Origin: Alteromonas stellipolaris | GTDB taxonomy: Bacteria; Pseudomonadota; Gammaproteobacteria; Enterobacterales; Alteromonadaceae | DNA length: 64,000 nucleotides | Assembly: GCF_001562115.1 (NCBI RefSeq) | Contig: NZ_CP013926.1 | Coordinates: 2,046,001 to 2,110,000, forward strand | Reading direction: 5' to 3' | In this document: positions 48,646 to 59,276 of the stretch, in pieces | How positions within the stretch are numbered: the first letter of the stretch is position 1 | Layout of the letters: every line of letters starts with the position of its first letter | The notes under the pieces: model-generated | Told to the model about the DNA's origin: nothing | The model's input: the letters and a program-made list of their open reading frames with translations, nothing else | Databases searched by the model: none | Translations under genes and position numbers: made by a program

Positions 48646-49672
48646 TTTCGCATGGTGGTGGGCTTTGCTCCTACTCCCCCTCCCTTTACTTGTTCGATAC
48701 CTAGTGCCAGCGAAGCCACAACATGTGATGGCTGCCTTACAGGTGCCTGCATTAAGACCGGGCATTCAAGACACTCCCTCACCGCTTAAAAGCAGCAAAA
48801 TCCCAGTTCTACTTGCATCGCTAATTTGGCTCTGCGTGGTTATTGCCGCAGCCCGCCCCCAATGGTTGGGGGAGCCAATAAGCATTCCAAGTGAAGGCCG
48901 AGAGATGATGTTGGCGGTAGATTTATCTGGCAGTATGAAAATTGACGACATGGAATTAAATGGCAGACAAGTGAATCGACTGACCATGACAAAGTCCGTG
49001 CTGTACGACTTTATCCAGCGCCGCGTGGGTGACCGCTTAGGCTTAATATTGTTTGCCGATACCGCTTATCTTCAAGCACCACTCACTTATGACAGAGATA
49101 CGGTTTCTACTTTACTAAGCGAATCTGTGATTGGTTTGGTGGGAGAACAAACTGCAATCGGTGATGCTATCGGCTTAGCGGTTAAACGGTTTGATGCAAA
49201 AGATGAATCAAACAACGTGCTTATTTTACTTACCGATGGACAAAATACCGCAGGTTTTATTACCCCTGAGCAAGCAAAAGAATTGGCAGTAAATAAAAAA
49301 GTGAAGGTTTACACCATTGGCGTGGGCGCAGATAAAATGCTGATCCAAAGTTTCTTTGGTAGTCGACAGGTGAATCCTTCTCAAGAGTTAGATGAAGACA
49401 TGCTAAGTGACCTTGCTACATCTACCGGTGGACAATATTTCCGAGCTAGAGATATAAAAGAGTTAGAAGCCATTTACGCAAAGTTAGACGCACTAGAACC
49501 AATACAAGGTGAAGCGAGAAAAATGCGACCGCTAACAGCCCTCTTCTACTTTCCATTGGCGGTAGCCTTTGCTTTGTCTGCCTTATGGGCATTAATAATG
49601 ATTGGAAGTACGTTGATAACATCACTGTCACGCACTCACGTTTCATCGAGCGACAAAAAGGAAAGTGTGTAA
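48638..49672 (+). CDS. batA: VWA-domain protein BatA
   Basis: 344-residue inner-membrane protein with two N-terminal hydrophobic segments, a VWA domain and a C-terminal membrane segment. The metal-binding MIDAS motif DLSGS (MMLAVDLSGSMKIDD) is intact, followed by conserved TAIGDAIG and LLTDGQNT blocks. The name follows Bacteroides aerotolerance genes; the aerotolerance link is not proven in this group. It overlaps the next ATG by one base. Confidence 0.92.
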   Translation: MLDFAWWWALLLLPLPLLVRYLVPAKPQHVMAALQVPALRPGIQDTPSPLKSSKIPVLLASLIWLCVVIAAARPQWLGEPISIPSEGREMMLAVDLSGSMKIDDMELNGRQVNRLTMTKSVLYDFIQRRVGDRLGLILFADTAYLQAPLTYDRDTVSTLLSESVIGLVGEQTAIGDAIGLAVKRFDAKDESNNVLILLTDGQNTAGFITPEQAKELAVNKKVKVYTIGVGADKMLIQSFFGSRQVNPSQELDEDMLSDLATSTGGQYFRARDIKELEAIYAKLDALEPIQGEARKMRPLTALFYFPLAVAFALSALWALIMIGSTLITSLSRTHVSSSDKKESV

Positions 49673-51669
49673 TGGAAGATTTTATTACCAACTTCCACTT
49701 TTTGCGACCTGAGTGGTTTATAGCGCTTATTCCCGCGCTTATTCTTTATATAGCTCTTAAGCGAAATACGTCGAAAAAGTCGGGTTGGCAATCGGTTATT
49801 CCCTCACATTTATATCAGCATATGGTGGTAGGGAAATTAACAAAAGGGCAGAAGCCTCCATTTTGGTTGCTTGCATTCGGGTGGCTGCTTGCCGTTGTTG
49901 CCTTAGCTGGTCCAACATGGGAGCGCCTCCCACAACCTGTTTATCAACTAAAGATGGGGCATGTCATAGTCATGGATATGTCATTGTCGATGCGCGCTAC
50001 TGACATTACCCCAGATCGACTTACCCGAGCCAAATACAAAGCCATCGATCTTGTAAACCAAATAGGTGAAGGTGAAATGGGTTTAGTGGCTTATGCGGGT
50101 GATGCATTTGTGGTGAGCCCGCTTACCCAAGATGCCGCTAACATAACGACACTCTTACCAAGTTTATCACCCGAAATTATGCCGGTGCCCGGCAGCGACC
50201 CATTGTTAGGCGTTGAGACCGCTGCTGAGTTGTTAACAAACGCGGGCTACAGTAAAGGTATGATTTACTGGATAACCGATGGCGTTGATTTACGCCAGCA
50301 ACAAGAGTTACAAGAGTACGTTGCTGACATGCCTTTTACGTTGAATGCACTTGCTGTAGGAACAGATGACGGTGCTCCTATCAGGCAAATCACCGGTGAA
50401 TTGCTCAAAGATAGAAGTGGCGCTATTGTGATACCTAAACTTAATAGCGGTGCAGTAAATGCAATTGTCCGTGCTAGCGGCGGTAAATTTAGTGAAATTA
50501 CCACCAATGATGATGATATTACTGCACTCGCTTCCTTGTCGCTACTCGATAGAGACAGTGAATCAGAGGAAGATGCGAATAATACTGAAGGCGACCAATG
50601 GCGCGAGTTTGGCCCCTACCTTTTATTGGCTCTGCTTCCGCTAATGGCGCTTGGATTTAGGCGCGGATTAGTGTTTGCTGTTATAGCAGCTATCTACATG
50701 CCGATGAGCAGTGAATCAGTGATGGCGCAATCTGTTACCCAGGAGCCGCCGTCTGAGAGTTCAACTTCCTCTTCTGTGTCATGGTGGCAAAAGCCATTTT
50801 TAAATGCCAATCAAGAAGGCTTGGCAAACTACTCAGATAACGCCTTTGATCAAGCCGCGTCTACATTCGAAGACCCTGCTTGGCAAGGTGCGGCGCATTA
50901 CAAGGCCGGCGACTACGAACAAGCACTTGCCGCTTATCAACAACAAGGCGGTATTGAAGGTTTGTATAACCAAGGCAATACACTGGCTCGTTTGGGCAAG
51001 CTAGATGAGGCCATCGCCAAGTATGACGAAGTACTCAAGCAAGATCCTAACTATCAAGATGCTGCGGCAAATAAAACCTTATTGGAACAGTTGAAACAGC
51101 AGCAAGAAGAGCAGGAACAGCAAAACCAAGAAAATCAGCAATCGAATGAGGGTGAAAACCAACAAGATTCTGGCGAAGGTGAAAATCAAGAAGGTAGCGA
51201 CGATAGTAGCCAAGATAGCCAAAATAATGATGGTTCAAACAGTGAAGATACATCTGAAGAAAACGGTGAGCAGAGCGCGTCTGATAACCAGAATGCTAAC
51301 GATGAAAATGACAGTCAAAGTGATCCCCAGTCTTCACAAAATGAAGGGGGTGAACAAGATGATAGCAAAAACCAAAATGAGTCGGAGGCGCAAGATGGTG
51401 CCAACGGTGAAGAAAACGACAAAGAAGACGCAGGCGCCCCACAAAATACTGGGAATGAAGAAAGTAGCGATGAAGCCCAGCAAGAAAGTGATGCCGCCAT
51501 GGCTCAAGCTGGCGAGATGACAGATGCTGAAAAAGAACAACAGCAACGTCTTGAAAATTTAATGCGCAGAGTACCAGATGACCCCGCGTTCTTATTAAAA
51601 CGAAAAATGCAATTAGAAGCGCAGAAGCGCCAAAGACAACGCATGCCTTCAAATCGGAGTGATTGGTAG
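49672..51669 (+). CDS. batB: Fused BatB-BatC: VWA domain plus TPR and acidic linker
   Basis: 665 residues. The start at 49672 overlaps the batA stop. The N-terminal half has membrane segments and a VWA domain with MIDAS DMSLS. The C-terminal half has TPR repeats (about residues 380-470, ending DEAIAKYDEVLKQDPNYQ). These are followed by a stretch of over 130 residues rich in Gln, Glu, Asn, Ser and Asp, then a basic tail (RKMQLEAQKRQRQR). In many genomes BatB and BatC are separate; here they are one protein. It is immediately followed by batD. Confidence 0.92.
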   Translation: MEDFITNFHFLRPEWFIALIPALILYIALKRNTSKKSGWQSVIPSHLYQHMVVGKLTKGQKPPFWLLAFGWLLAVVALAGPTWERLPQPVYQLKMGHVIVMDMSLSMRATDITPDRLTRAKYKAIDLVNQIGEGEMGLVAYAGDAFVVSPLTQDAANITTLLPSLSPEIMPVPGSDPLLGVETAAELLTNAGYSKGMIYWITDGVDLRQQQELQEYVADMPFTLNALAVGTDDGAPIRQITGELLKDRSGAIVIPKLNSGAVNAIVRASGGKFSEITTNDDDITALASLSLLDRDSESEEDANNTEGDQWREFGPYLLLALLPLMALGFRRGLVFAVIAAIYMPMSSESVMAQSVTQEPPSESSTSSSVSWWQKPFLNANQEGLANYSDNAFDQAASTFEDPAWQGAAHYKAGDYEQALAAYQQQGGIEGLYNQGNTLARLGKLDEAIAKYDEVLKQDPNYQDAAANKTLLEQLKQQQEEQEQQNQENQQSNEGENQQDSGEGENQEGSDDSSQDSQNNDGSNSEDTSEENGEQSASDNQNANDENDSQSDPQSSQNEGGEQDDSKNQNESEAQDGANGEENDKEDAGAPQNTGNEESSDEAQQESDAAMAQAGEMTDAEKEQQQRLENLMRRVPDDPAFLLKRKMQLEAQKRQRQRMPSNRSDW

Positions 51670-53427
51670 ATGAAAGCAATTTTATTCACTACAACCCTTT
51701 TCTTACTTTTACGCAGCATGGTTGTGCTGGCAGATGTGACTTCAGTTGAAGCCACTATAGATAAAAATCCGGTAATGCTTGATGAGGCTATTCGGTTAAC
51801 CGTTGTGGCAAATGGCGGCGCAGACCGTGAGTCTTTTGATAGCTCAATATTATTAAAAGACTTCGTTGTTGGTAGAACGTCGGTGAGCAGTCAAACCTCT
51901 ATTGTGAACTTCGATACCAAGAAAACCACCACCTGGACTACCACCTTGTTTCCGCGTAAAGAAGGTACCTTCACCATTCCTGCTATTAGTATAGAAGGTA
52001 AGCAATCTGCGCCAATGTCGGTGAATGTTATTCCCGTTCAACAATCTGAGAACGTTGCCCGCGATTACTTCGTGACTACTAGTATTGATTTAAAAGAAGC
52101 CTATCTAAACCAACAACTTTTCTACACCATAAAATTGCATCTTGCGACAAATATCGAGCGCGGCAGCTTGCAATCGCCCACCATGCAAAATGCAGAAATA
52201 AAGCAGTTAGGTGACGATAAGCAATATACCGACATTGTAAACGGTCGCCGTTACCAAATTATCGAACGCCAATTTGCCATCGTGCCCCAAGCATCAGGCG
52301 AATTTACCATTAGAGGGCCGGTATTTACTGCTGAAGTGGCTGCCGCTAATACGAATCAACGTTTCGGGTTATTTAATAGAACTCAACAAGTGAACCGTGT
52401 TGGACCCGATATTACGGTAAATATCAAACCTATCCCTGCTGGTATTGACTACCCATGGTTACCCACTGAATTGGCGCGGGTTGATGAAGAATGGCCCCAA
52501 GGCGATGCCTTTGTAGTCGGTGAACCTATCACTCGTGTGGTAACACTTACCGCACTAGGTGTAGTGGAAGAACAGTTACCAGAAATACCAGAGTTTTATC
52601 CTCCTCACTTTAAATTGTATCCAGATCAATCCTCTACCACCACAGTAGAAAAAGACAGCACCTTGATTGCACAGCGTAAGAGCTCGCTGGCGGTAATTCC
52701 CACTCAAGCAGGCAGCTTTGTATTACCTGAAGTGACTATCCCTTGGTTTAATACCTTAACCGAGCAAACAGAGTATGCGACTATCCCTGCCCGTACAGTC
52801 ACTGTTCAACCAGCTACTGCTGCCACGTCGCCCACTCAGCCAGGTTTCGACAATCAAGCGGCGAGTAGCGCAACTTCAGTACCTACTAATCAAGCCGGCC
52901 AAACTGAAAGTGGTGGCGAGCTAAATAGTGAACCACAAAGTGGATTAGCTAATAGCGGTGAAGCACAAGCTCCTCATTACTTAACTTGGCTATTTGCAGG
53001 TCTCTGGGTACTCACGGTTATCGCTTGGGTAGTGACTTATGTAATTCAAAGAAAGCGAAAACCAAATTATACGGCGACTACCGCCAATACTGTTTTAGTA
53101 GCGAATTCAGGTGATGAAACGGCGGCCTTTAAATCATTGATGGCGTCAGTAAAAGCGAGTAATACAGCGGCTATTGCTCCAGCATTACAAACCTGGTTGA
53201 AGTGTTTATATCCCCACCACAAAGGTTTTATAAATCCATCCGACCACCGCGCAACTAGCGAGATCCAGTCTCATTTAAATGCATTGCAGCAAACACGGTT
53301 TAGCCAGTCGAAAAGCAACTGGAAACCCGAATCAATGCAAAGCGCGATTAAAAAAGCCAGAGATACTTGGTTAAAAAACAAGAAGTCTGGTAAAAATACC
53401 TTAACTAATTTGTACCCCTCTACCTAG
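51670..53427 (+). CDS. batD: BatD (oxygen tolerance) membrane protein
   Basis: 585 residues. A signal peptide opens a large periplasmic region of Ig-like strands (VEATIDKNPVMLDEAIRLTVVANG). A low-complexity Thr/Pro/Ser/Gln region comes next (about residues 375-435), then one membrane segment near 440-460 and a short helical cytoplasmic tail. The ATG follows the batB/C stop directly. It completes the MoxR-Bat operon. Confidence 0.9.
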   Translation: MKAILFTTTLFLLLRSMVVLADVTSVEATIDKNPVMLDEAIRLTVVANGGADRESFDSSILLKDFVVGRTSVSSQTSIVNFDTKKTTTWTTTLFPRKEGTFTIPAISIEGKQSAPMSVNVIPVQQSENVARDYFVTTSIDLKEAYLNQQLFYTIKLHLATNIERGSLQSPTMQNAEIKQLGDDKQYTDIVNGRRYQIIERQFAIVPQASGEFTIRGPVFTAEVAAANTNQRFGLFNRTQQVNRVGPDITVNIKPIPAGIDYPWLPTELARVDEEWPQGDAFVVGEPITRVVTLTALGVVEEQLPEIPEFYPPHFKLYPDQSSTTTVEKDSTLIAQRKSSLAVIPTQAGSFVLPEVTIPWFNTLTEQTEYATIPARTVTVQPATAATSPTQPGFDNQAASSATSVPTNQAGQTESGGELNSEPQSGLANSGEAQAPHYLTWLFAGLWVLTVIAWVVTYVIQRKRKPNYTATTANTVLVANSGDETAAFKSLMASVKASNTAAIAPALQTWLKCLYPHHKGFINPSDHRATSEIQSHLNALQQTRFSQSKSNWKPESMQSAIKKARDTWLKNKKSGKNTLTNLYPST

Positions 53428-53580
53428 ATATGGCGCACAGGAAAGGCGCTTTACTTGGACTGCTTGGCACGAGTAACTTTAAAAAAGAGGCATTAACTCG
53501 TGCTAGGGGTACAAATTTAAAGATAAAGCTAAAAATTAGACGGTAGAAATACTACCGCGACCACCTAACCAGGAGAATTC

Positions 53581-55434
53581 ATGAAAACACCACTGCTATC
53601 GTTATCACCAATTGCTATTGCAATGCTTGGGCTAATGGCATGTTCACCCGCACCTGAAACAAGCCAAACCACTCAACAAACGCCGCCAGCAGTAGAAACT
53701 GAAAGCCAAACTGATTCAGCACGAGTTAATGCTTTTTTTGAACGCACTTTCGAAGAAGATCTCAAAAGCTCGCCTATGTTTCAAAGCTACCTAGGCATCA
53801 AGTGGGACTATGATAAGTGGAATGATGTTTCTGAAGAGCAAAAAGAAAAAGACATTGCCAAAGCAAAAAATCGCCTTGAAACTATTGAAAGTTTCGATAC
53901 AACTAAGCTGAGCGAGCAAGAAAAATTAAGCCTTCGTTTATATAAATTGGGTATTGAAAGAGATTTAGCTAACGATGAATTTCGTCATCACAGCTATGTA
54001 GTACACCAATTTCGTGCCGCCCATACCCAAGTGCCTAGCTTCTTAATTAATATTCATGGTGTAAAAAGCAAAGAAGACGCACAAGCCTACATTAGCCGTC
54101 TAGACAATGTGAGCGAATATTTTAAACAAGTTATCGAGCAGATGAAGCTACGTGAGCAAGCAGGCGTATTTCCCCCTGCTTGGGCTTATGAGCAAATGAT
54201 TGCTGCATCACAAAATGTGGTTACTGGCGCGCCGTTTGATACCAGTGATACCCCCTCCACTATTTGGGAAGATTTCAATACAAAGGTCGATAACCTTGAG
54301 CTTGATGATGTAGAAAAAACCACCCTACTAGGTGAAGCGAAAGCCGCGCTAGTTACGTCTGTAATGCCGGCTTACAAAGACTTTATTCAAGAATTAGAAC
54401 ATCAAAAAACCATTACCCCTGAAGGTGACGGTGTATGGCGCTTGCCTGATGGCGATAAGTGGTATCAAAACCGCTTGAACTGGTTTACTACCACTGATTT
54501 GACCGCTGATGAAGTGCATCAGATAGGCTTAGATAATGTTGAACGTATCCATGCTTCTATGCGCGACATTATGAAAAAAGTGGAGTTTGAGGGTACGTTG
54601 CAAGAGTTCTTTGTTTTCATGCGTGAAGATGAGCAATTTTATCTTCCAGCAACCGAAGCCGGACGTCAGCAGTACTTAGATGATGCAACCAAAGCCATTG
54701 ACGACATGCGCGATGCTTTGCCAGATTACTTTGGTATTCTCCCTAAAGCGCCTATGGTAGTTAAGCGTGTTGAGGCGTTCCGTGAGCAATCAGCAGGTAA
54801 GGCCTTTTACCAAAGCCCAGCGCAAGATGGCAGCCGCCCTGGTACGTATTACGCGAACCTTTACGACATGAGCGCAATGCCAACTTATCAACTAGAAGCA
54901 TTGGCGTACCATGAAGGCATTCCTGGCCATCACATGCAGCGCGCCATTGCACAAGAACTTGAAGGTGTACCTCAGTTCCAAAAATTCCTAAGCTTTACCG
55001 CGTACACCGAAGGATGGGGGCTATATTCCGAAGAGCTAGCTAAAGACATGGGTTTTTATCAAGACCCATACTCTGACTTTGGCCGACTTGCGATGGAATT
55101 GTGGCGCGCATGCCGACTGGTTGTTGATACCGGTATTCATGCTAAAAAGTGGAGCCGTGAAGAAGCGGTGACCTATTTAGTTGAAAACACGCCTAACCCA
55201 GAATACGATGCACAAAAAGCAATCGAGCGTTATATCGCCATGCCGGGCCAAGCCACAGCCTACATGATTGGTAAGCTTAAAATTATGGAGCTACGAGAAA
55301 AAGCCATGACTGAGCTAGGTGATAACTTTGACTGGGCCGGTTTTCATGATGAAGTGCTTAAACATGGGCCTGTTCCACTTTCAATTTTAGAGGAAAATAT
55401 TAATACTTGGATAGCCAGTCAGAAAGCTAGCTAG
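53581..55434 (+). CDS. DUF885 family lipoprotein, probable metallopeptidase
   Basis: 617 residues with a lipobox (GLMAC, Cys21) and a strong AGGAG seven bases before the ATG. The conserved family motif HEGIPGHH, with histidines and Glu near 444-451, looks like a zinc-binding site. A downstream TEGWGLYSEEL block could give the third ligand. The family is thought to be peptidase-like, though no substrate is established. It stands alone after the Bat operon. Confidence 0.88.
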   Translation: MKTPLLSLSPIAIAMLGLMACSPAPETSQTTQQTPPAVETESQTDSARVNAFFERTFEEDLKSSPMFQSYLGIKWDYDKWNDVSEEQKEKDIAKAKNRLETIESFDTTKLSEQEKLSLRLYKLGIERDLANDEFRHHSYVVHQFRAAHTQVPSFLINIHGVKSKEDAQAYISRLDNVSEYFKQVIEQMKLREQAGVFPPAWAYEQMIAASQNVVTGAPFDTSDTPSTIWEDFNTKVDNLELDDVEKTTLLGEAKAALVTSVMPAYKDFIQELEHQKTITPEGDGVWRLPDGDKWYQNRLNWFTTTDLTADEVHQIGLDNVERIHASMRDIMKKVEFEGTLQEFFVFMREDEQFYLPATEAGRQQYLDDATKAIDDMRDALPDYFGILPKAPMVVKRVEAFREQSAGKAFYQSPAQDGSRPGTYYANLYDMSAMPTYQLEALAYHEGIPGHHMQRAIAQELEGVPQFQKFLSFTAYTEGWGLYSEELAKDMGFYQDPYSDFGRLAMELWRACRLVVDTGIHAKKWSREEAVTYLVENTPNPEYDAQKAIERYIAMPGQATAYMIGKLKIMELREKAMTELGDNFDWAGFHDEVLKHGPVPLSILEENINTWIASQKAS

Positions 55435-55530
55435 TAGTTCATTCAAGAATTAAACGGGTTCTGTTAATGAACACGGTCGTTATTGAAACCGTTATCTACG
55501 CGATTTAATAGCCAACAGTTATGAAACTTA

Positions 55531-55567
55531 AAGCAGCCTTAAGGATAACCTTCCGGCTGCTTTTTTG
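55531..55567 (+). terminator. Rho-independent terminator after the DUF885 gene
   Basis: Stem AAGCAGCC/GGCTGCTT with a 16-base loop that can itself pair (AAGG/CCTT), followed by six T. Confidence 0.88.
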
Positions 55568-55606
55568 TGTCATAATTAACAAAATTAAAAAAATGTGGGA
55601 TTTTTT

Positions 55607-56164
55607 ATGTTTGCACGAAATAGATCTGGAAGCAGTCGGGTCTTATCCAACATGAAAGCAAAACACAAACGATACGAAGCGCTCGTCAATGCGTTTCATG
55701 CAGATATATTTCGCTATGCATACTGGCTGGTTAAAGACCGCTCGGTTGCGGAAGATATTGTGCAAGAAACCTTTTTAAGAGCATGGCGCTCACTCGACTC
55801 ACTCAACGATGAAAAAGCGGCCAAGTCATGGTTAATTACCATACTGCGCCGTGAAAATGCTCGTCGTTTCGAACGTAAACAATTCGATACTGTCGATATT
55901 GATGATGTGTCGGTGCATGATGAAACCCAAGATGCAGAAGTCGATGTACAAGACAGAGAGCTGCATCGTCTATTAGGCGGGTTGAGCGACGAATACCGCG
56001 AGCCCCTTGTTTTACAACTTATATTTGGGTTTAGCGGTGATGAAATATCACAGCAACTGAATTTAAATAAAAATACCGTAATGACACGATTATTTCGAGC
56101 AAGGAACCAATTGAGAGAGGCATTAGAAAGGCAAAATGAACAGAGAGGTCAGGCAAATGGATGA
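55607..56164 (+). CDS. ECF sigma-70 family RNA polymerase sigma factor
   Basis: 185 residues from the ATG at 55607 (GGGA seven bases upstream); a later ATG at 55652 is possible. Region 2 (FRYAYWLVKDRSVAEDIVQETFLRAWRS) binds core and the -10 element. Region 4 helix-turn-helix lies near the C-terminus (GFSGDEISQQLNLNKNTVMTRLFRAR). It overlaps the start of a membrane protein that looks like its anti-sigma factor. The stimulus is unknown. Confidence 0.92.
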   Translation: MFARNRSGSSRVLSNMKAKHKRYEALVNAFHADIFRYAYWLVKDRSVAEDIVQETFLRAWRSLDSLNDEKAAKSWLITILRRENARRFERKQFDTVDIDDVSVHDETQDAEVDVQDRELHRLLGGLSDEYREPLVLQLIFGFSGDEISQQLNLNKNTVMTRLFRARNQLREALERQNEQRGQANG

Positions 56165-56861
56165 ATTAGAATTTAGGCGTCGAATTTACGCCGATCCAGA
56201 AACCACTGACAGTGATGTTATCGCCGCAGCGAAAGCTGATGAGAGCAAACGTAAGTTCTGGAATGAACAAAAGCAATTCGATAAGCAGTTAAAACAAGCT
56301 GTAAAAGTAGATGTGCCTGAAGATTTAAAGCACAAACTTATTTGGCAGCAATCGGCGAATGAATTTGCAAGCTATCAGAAGCGAAGCCGCTGGTATGTGG
56401 CTATGGCTGCAAGCGTTGCCTTTACCGTGGGGATAGGTTTTACCATGTGGTACCACCAACCGGTTAGCATTGGCGGGCAAGCACTTGCTCATATGCAATA
56501 TGCGGAAACGGAGCAAGCTCACACATTCTTGCCAGTAGATTTAGAACAGGTAAATGCGAAACTAGCCAGTTTTGGTGGCAGCTTTACTGACATGATTGGG
56601 GATGTTGAAGTAGCCAATTACTGTCACTTAAGCACAGTAAGAAGCTTGCATCTTATCGTTGACACCCCACAAGGTAAAATGTCTGTATTTATTGTACCTG
56701 AACGCAAAGATGTCAGAGTACCCGCTGAGTTCGAAGACAAGCAATACCATGGCGAAAGCATAAAAATGCAGCATGCAAATATTATGGTAGTGGGTAATAA
56801 AGGCGCCGATTTAACTGAAATGAAAAAGGCCGTTGCCGACAGAATTCACTTTTCTGCTTAG
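56157..56861 (+). CDS. DUF3379-type probable anti-sigma factor
   Basis: 234 residues. The ATG at 56157 overlaps the sigma gene by eight bases. A short cytoplasmic N-terminal part (MDELEFRRRIYADP) with helices precedes one membrane segment near 78-98. The periplasmic C-terminal part has no clear domain. This is the layout of ECF anti-sigma proteins, although there is no zinc-binding HxxxCxxC. Role by context only. Confidence 0.8.
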   Translation: MDELEFRRRIYADPETTDSDVIAAAKADESKRKFWNEQKQFDKQLKQAVKVDVPEDLKHKLIWQQSANEFASYQKRSRWYVAMAASVAFTVGIGFTMWYHQPVSIGGQALAHMQYAETEQAHTFLPVDLEQVNAKLASFGGSFTDMIGDVEVANYCHLSTVRSLHLIVDTPQGKMSVFIVPERKDVRVPAEFEDKQYHGESIKMQHANIMVVGNKGADLTEMKKAVADRIHFSA

Positions 56862-56934
56862 CGTATGCTATACCAAAACAGCGGTGTCAGCTTTTTTAAA
56901 TAGCGTTACACCACTATTTAGATTTACAATTTAT

Positions 56935-56962
56935 AATCGGCCCTCGCGGCCGATTTTTTATA
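56935..56962 (+). terminator. Rho-independent terminator after the sigma/anti-sigma pair
   Basis: Perfect 7-bp stem ATCGGCC/GGCCGAT with a five-base loop, followed by six T. Confidence 0.9.
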
Positions 56963-57116
56963 CTAATGTATAAGATAAAATAGCGTTGCTATCGAGTAGG
57001 AATATTTAAACACTGCATAGTTTACTTTATACTATCGTCTAATAAAAATAACATCTGGTTTCGTTTTCGCTGTCTTGGTTTCACTCTTGCGGTAATAAGA
57101 AAACGCGTATTCCCCT

Positions 57117-59126
57117 ATGAATAAATGCTTTAGCTGTGCTGTTCCCCCCTTTTGTTACTATTTTTTTCAGAAAGCCCTTACCTGTCTTTTTGCGTTACTA
57201 ATTACCCTTACGTCAGTGAATGCGGTTGCTAACAACGTATTAAGCGAAGAAGAAAAATTTCGTCAATTAGGCAACCTCGTTAACACCATCATGTACATGT
57301 GGAATAGCCCTTCTGGTTTGAGTGATGATGAGATTACAAAATTAATCTTAGCTAGCGAAATTCAGCAGGATTCATCAGAGATTGGCAAGGTAATCAAAAC
57401 TGTTCTTTATCACTTAGATGGTTCTTTATCGACATCAGATTCAAAAATCCCCCTAGATTTGGCTGAGGAAGCATCGCCAGCTGATTGGGCGTACCTTAAG
57501 AATATTAATGTAAGCCGGTATATTGCTTTAAAAGCGGTCTTTATTATGTATAAAACTGCGAATGCTCATTTAGATACTGGTGAACGTCTAGAGTACAGTA
57601 TTCCCCTACTCTATTCGCTTAAACAAGAAGCCTTAAAAACTTCGGATCATCACGCAGTCGCCATAGCGAGTATTTGGCTTGCTATGGAATACTCGGAAAT
57701 AAATCAAATGAAAGCGGTTGTGGAAATCGAGTATGCACTACCTTTCTTAAAACATATTGACTTAGAGAACGGCCTAGAGACTTCACTTAATAAAAGAATG
57801 GCGCACTCATGGCTCGCCGATGCCTATACCACCCTTAATGACTACAGTCGCGCTGTCACTCATCAGCAATTTGTCATAGAAGATAGCAAGGAACACGACA
57901 TTGCTACGTCATATGTCTACATTGGAGTAATCAATAGTCTAAACCACTTACAGCGATTCGATGATGCTTTCACAATGGTGGATGAGGCTGAACAAGTTTC
58001 TATAAAAAAACAAAGTGCTCCACAAACTCTATTCAGTTTATGGTTGAAAGTAAGTGTTTTTTTACACCGAGATGAGCCGAACGATCGAGAGCAAATAATA
58101 GCGTTAACTGAGAATTTGTCTCACTTTGAAGGCATTGCTCTTCCAACCAATATAAACCTATTACCCGTACTTTCCGCACTCAAGACAACTTATTTAGCAC
58201 TTGAAGGCAGTGACGCTGAATTTAAAAAGGCGATGGACACATTAACTTCGGATTTTAACTCACAAGCCAAGCACTCTTCTTACAGCACATCAATTTTGTT
58301 GAGTAAGCATGCTCATCTTAGCGACCTATATAGATTAAGAGGTGATTTTAAGAATGCTCTTCTCCACCAACATGAATACGATTTTATTAGAAGCCAACCA
58401 AATGGATCATATGCCCACTTGGATGAGTTAAACATCGATTCAGCGTTGCAGCGAGACATCACAATTAACATATTGCAAGAAATGGCTCGGCTAAAAGACA
58501 AACAAAACCTAAAATTAAAGGCTGATCGTTTTCAAGCCCTCTCATTTGCTTTGGTTGCCGTAATGTCGACGTTTCTGCTTTTCTGGTTTTGGCGTAGACA
58601 ACGCTCCCGTGCTAAAGCCAGTGAAATTGATGATTTAACAGGCGCCCTTTTTCGACGCGCAATGTTTAAAGAAATCGCAAAGCCCATGTCCAATAAAATT
58701 GCATCTTGTTTAGTGCTTATTGACCTCGACCACTTTAAGCAAATTAATGACAGGTACGGTCATGTGGTGGGTGACGAAGTGCTAACAAAATTTGGACAAG
58801 TCGTTCGCCAACGTATTAGAAAGACAGATAAGTTCTGCCGTTACGGCGGTGAAGAATTCTTGTTGTATTTACACGATACAACAGAAGAAAACGCGAACGC
58901 CTTGCTTGAAGATATAAAAATATCGTTAGAGAGCCATCAAAACTGGTCAAATACTGAAGCGACCTTCAGTGCCAGCTTTTCTGCCGGCGTCATTCAGGTA
59001 AAAGGTGAGCGCAATATCAATAAGATTATTAAGGCATGCGATAACTTACTCTATCGCGCTAAAAGTACCGGCAGAGGTAAGATAGAAACCATGTCGTTCA
59101 CCGCTTATTTGAACGAAAACATATAA
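57117..59126 (+). CDS. Diguanylate cyclase with periplasmic TPR-like sensor
   Basis: 669 residues. A signal peptide opens a long helical periplasmic region with TPR-like repeats (about 45-470). A membrane segment near 474-495 and a cytoplasmic GGDEF domain follow. The catalytic motif is GGEEF (YGGEEFLLYL). The inhibitory site RKTD lies five residues before it, so product inhibition is expected. It would make cyclic di-GMP. It is monocistronic and unrelated to the neighbouring sigma pair by position. Confidence 0.92.
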   Translation: MNKCFSCAVPPFCYYFFQKALTCLFALLITLTSVNAVANNVLSEEEKFRQLGNLVNTIMYMWNSPSGLSDDEITKLILASEIQQDSSEIGKVIKTVLYHLDGSLSTSDSKIPLDLAEEASPADWAYLKNINVSRYIALKAVFIMYKTANAHLDTGERLEYSIPLLYSLKQEALKTSDHHAVAIASIWLAMEYSEINQMKAVVEIEYALPFLKHIDLENGLETSLNKRMAHSWLADAYTTLNDYSRAVTHQQFVIEDSKEHDIATSYVYIGVINSLNHLQRFDDAFTMVDEAEQVSIKKQSAPQTLFSLWLKVSVFLHRDEPNDREQIIALTENLSHFEGIALPTNINLLPVLSALKTTYLALEGSDAEFKKAMDTLTSDFNSQAKHSSYSTSILLSKHAHLSDLYRLRGDFKNALLHQHEYDFIRSQPNGSYAHLDELNIDSALQRDITINILQEMARLKDKQNLKLKADRFQALSFALVAVMSTFLLFWFWRRQRSRAKASEIDDLTGALFRRAMFKEIAKPMSNKIASCLVLIDLDHFKQINDRYGHVVGDEVLTKFGQVVRQRIRKTDKFCRYGGEEFLLYLHDTTEENANALLEDIKISLESHQNWSNTEATFSASFSAGVIQVKGERNINKIIKACDNLLYRAKSTGRGKIETMSFTAYLNENI

Positions 59127-59276
59127 CATCTGCTTTCATTTTGACCTTGATAGGTTTCTACATTTAGAAAACTTTATCGAGCTTTGCACGTACTCAACAT
59201 ATTCAAGGTTAATGACTGACGTAGAGAGTCTTTGCTATTGATGTTAGCATTGCATGAAAAAACATAGGGAATTTAT

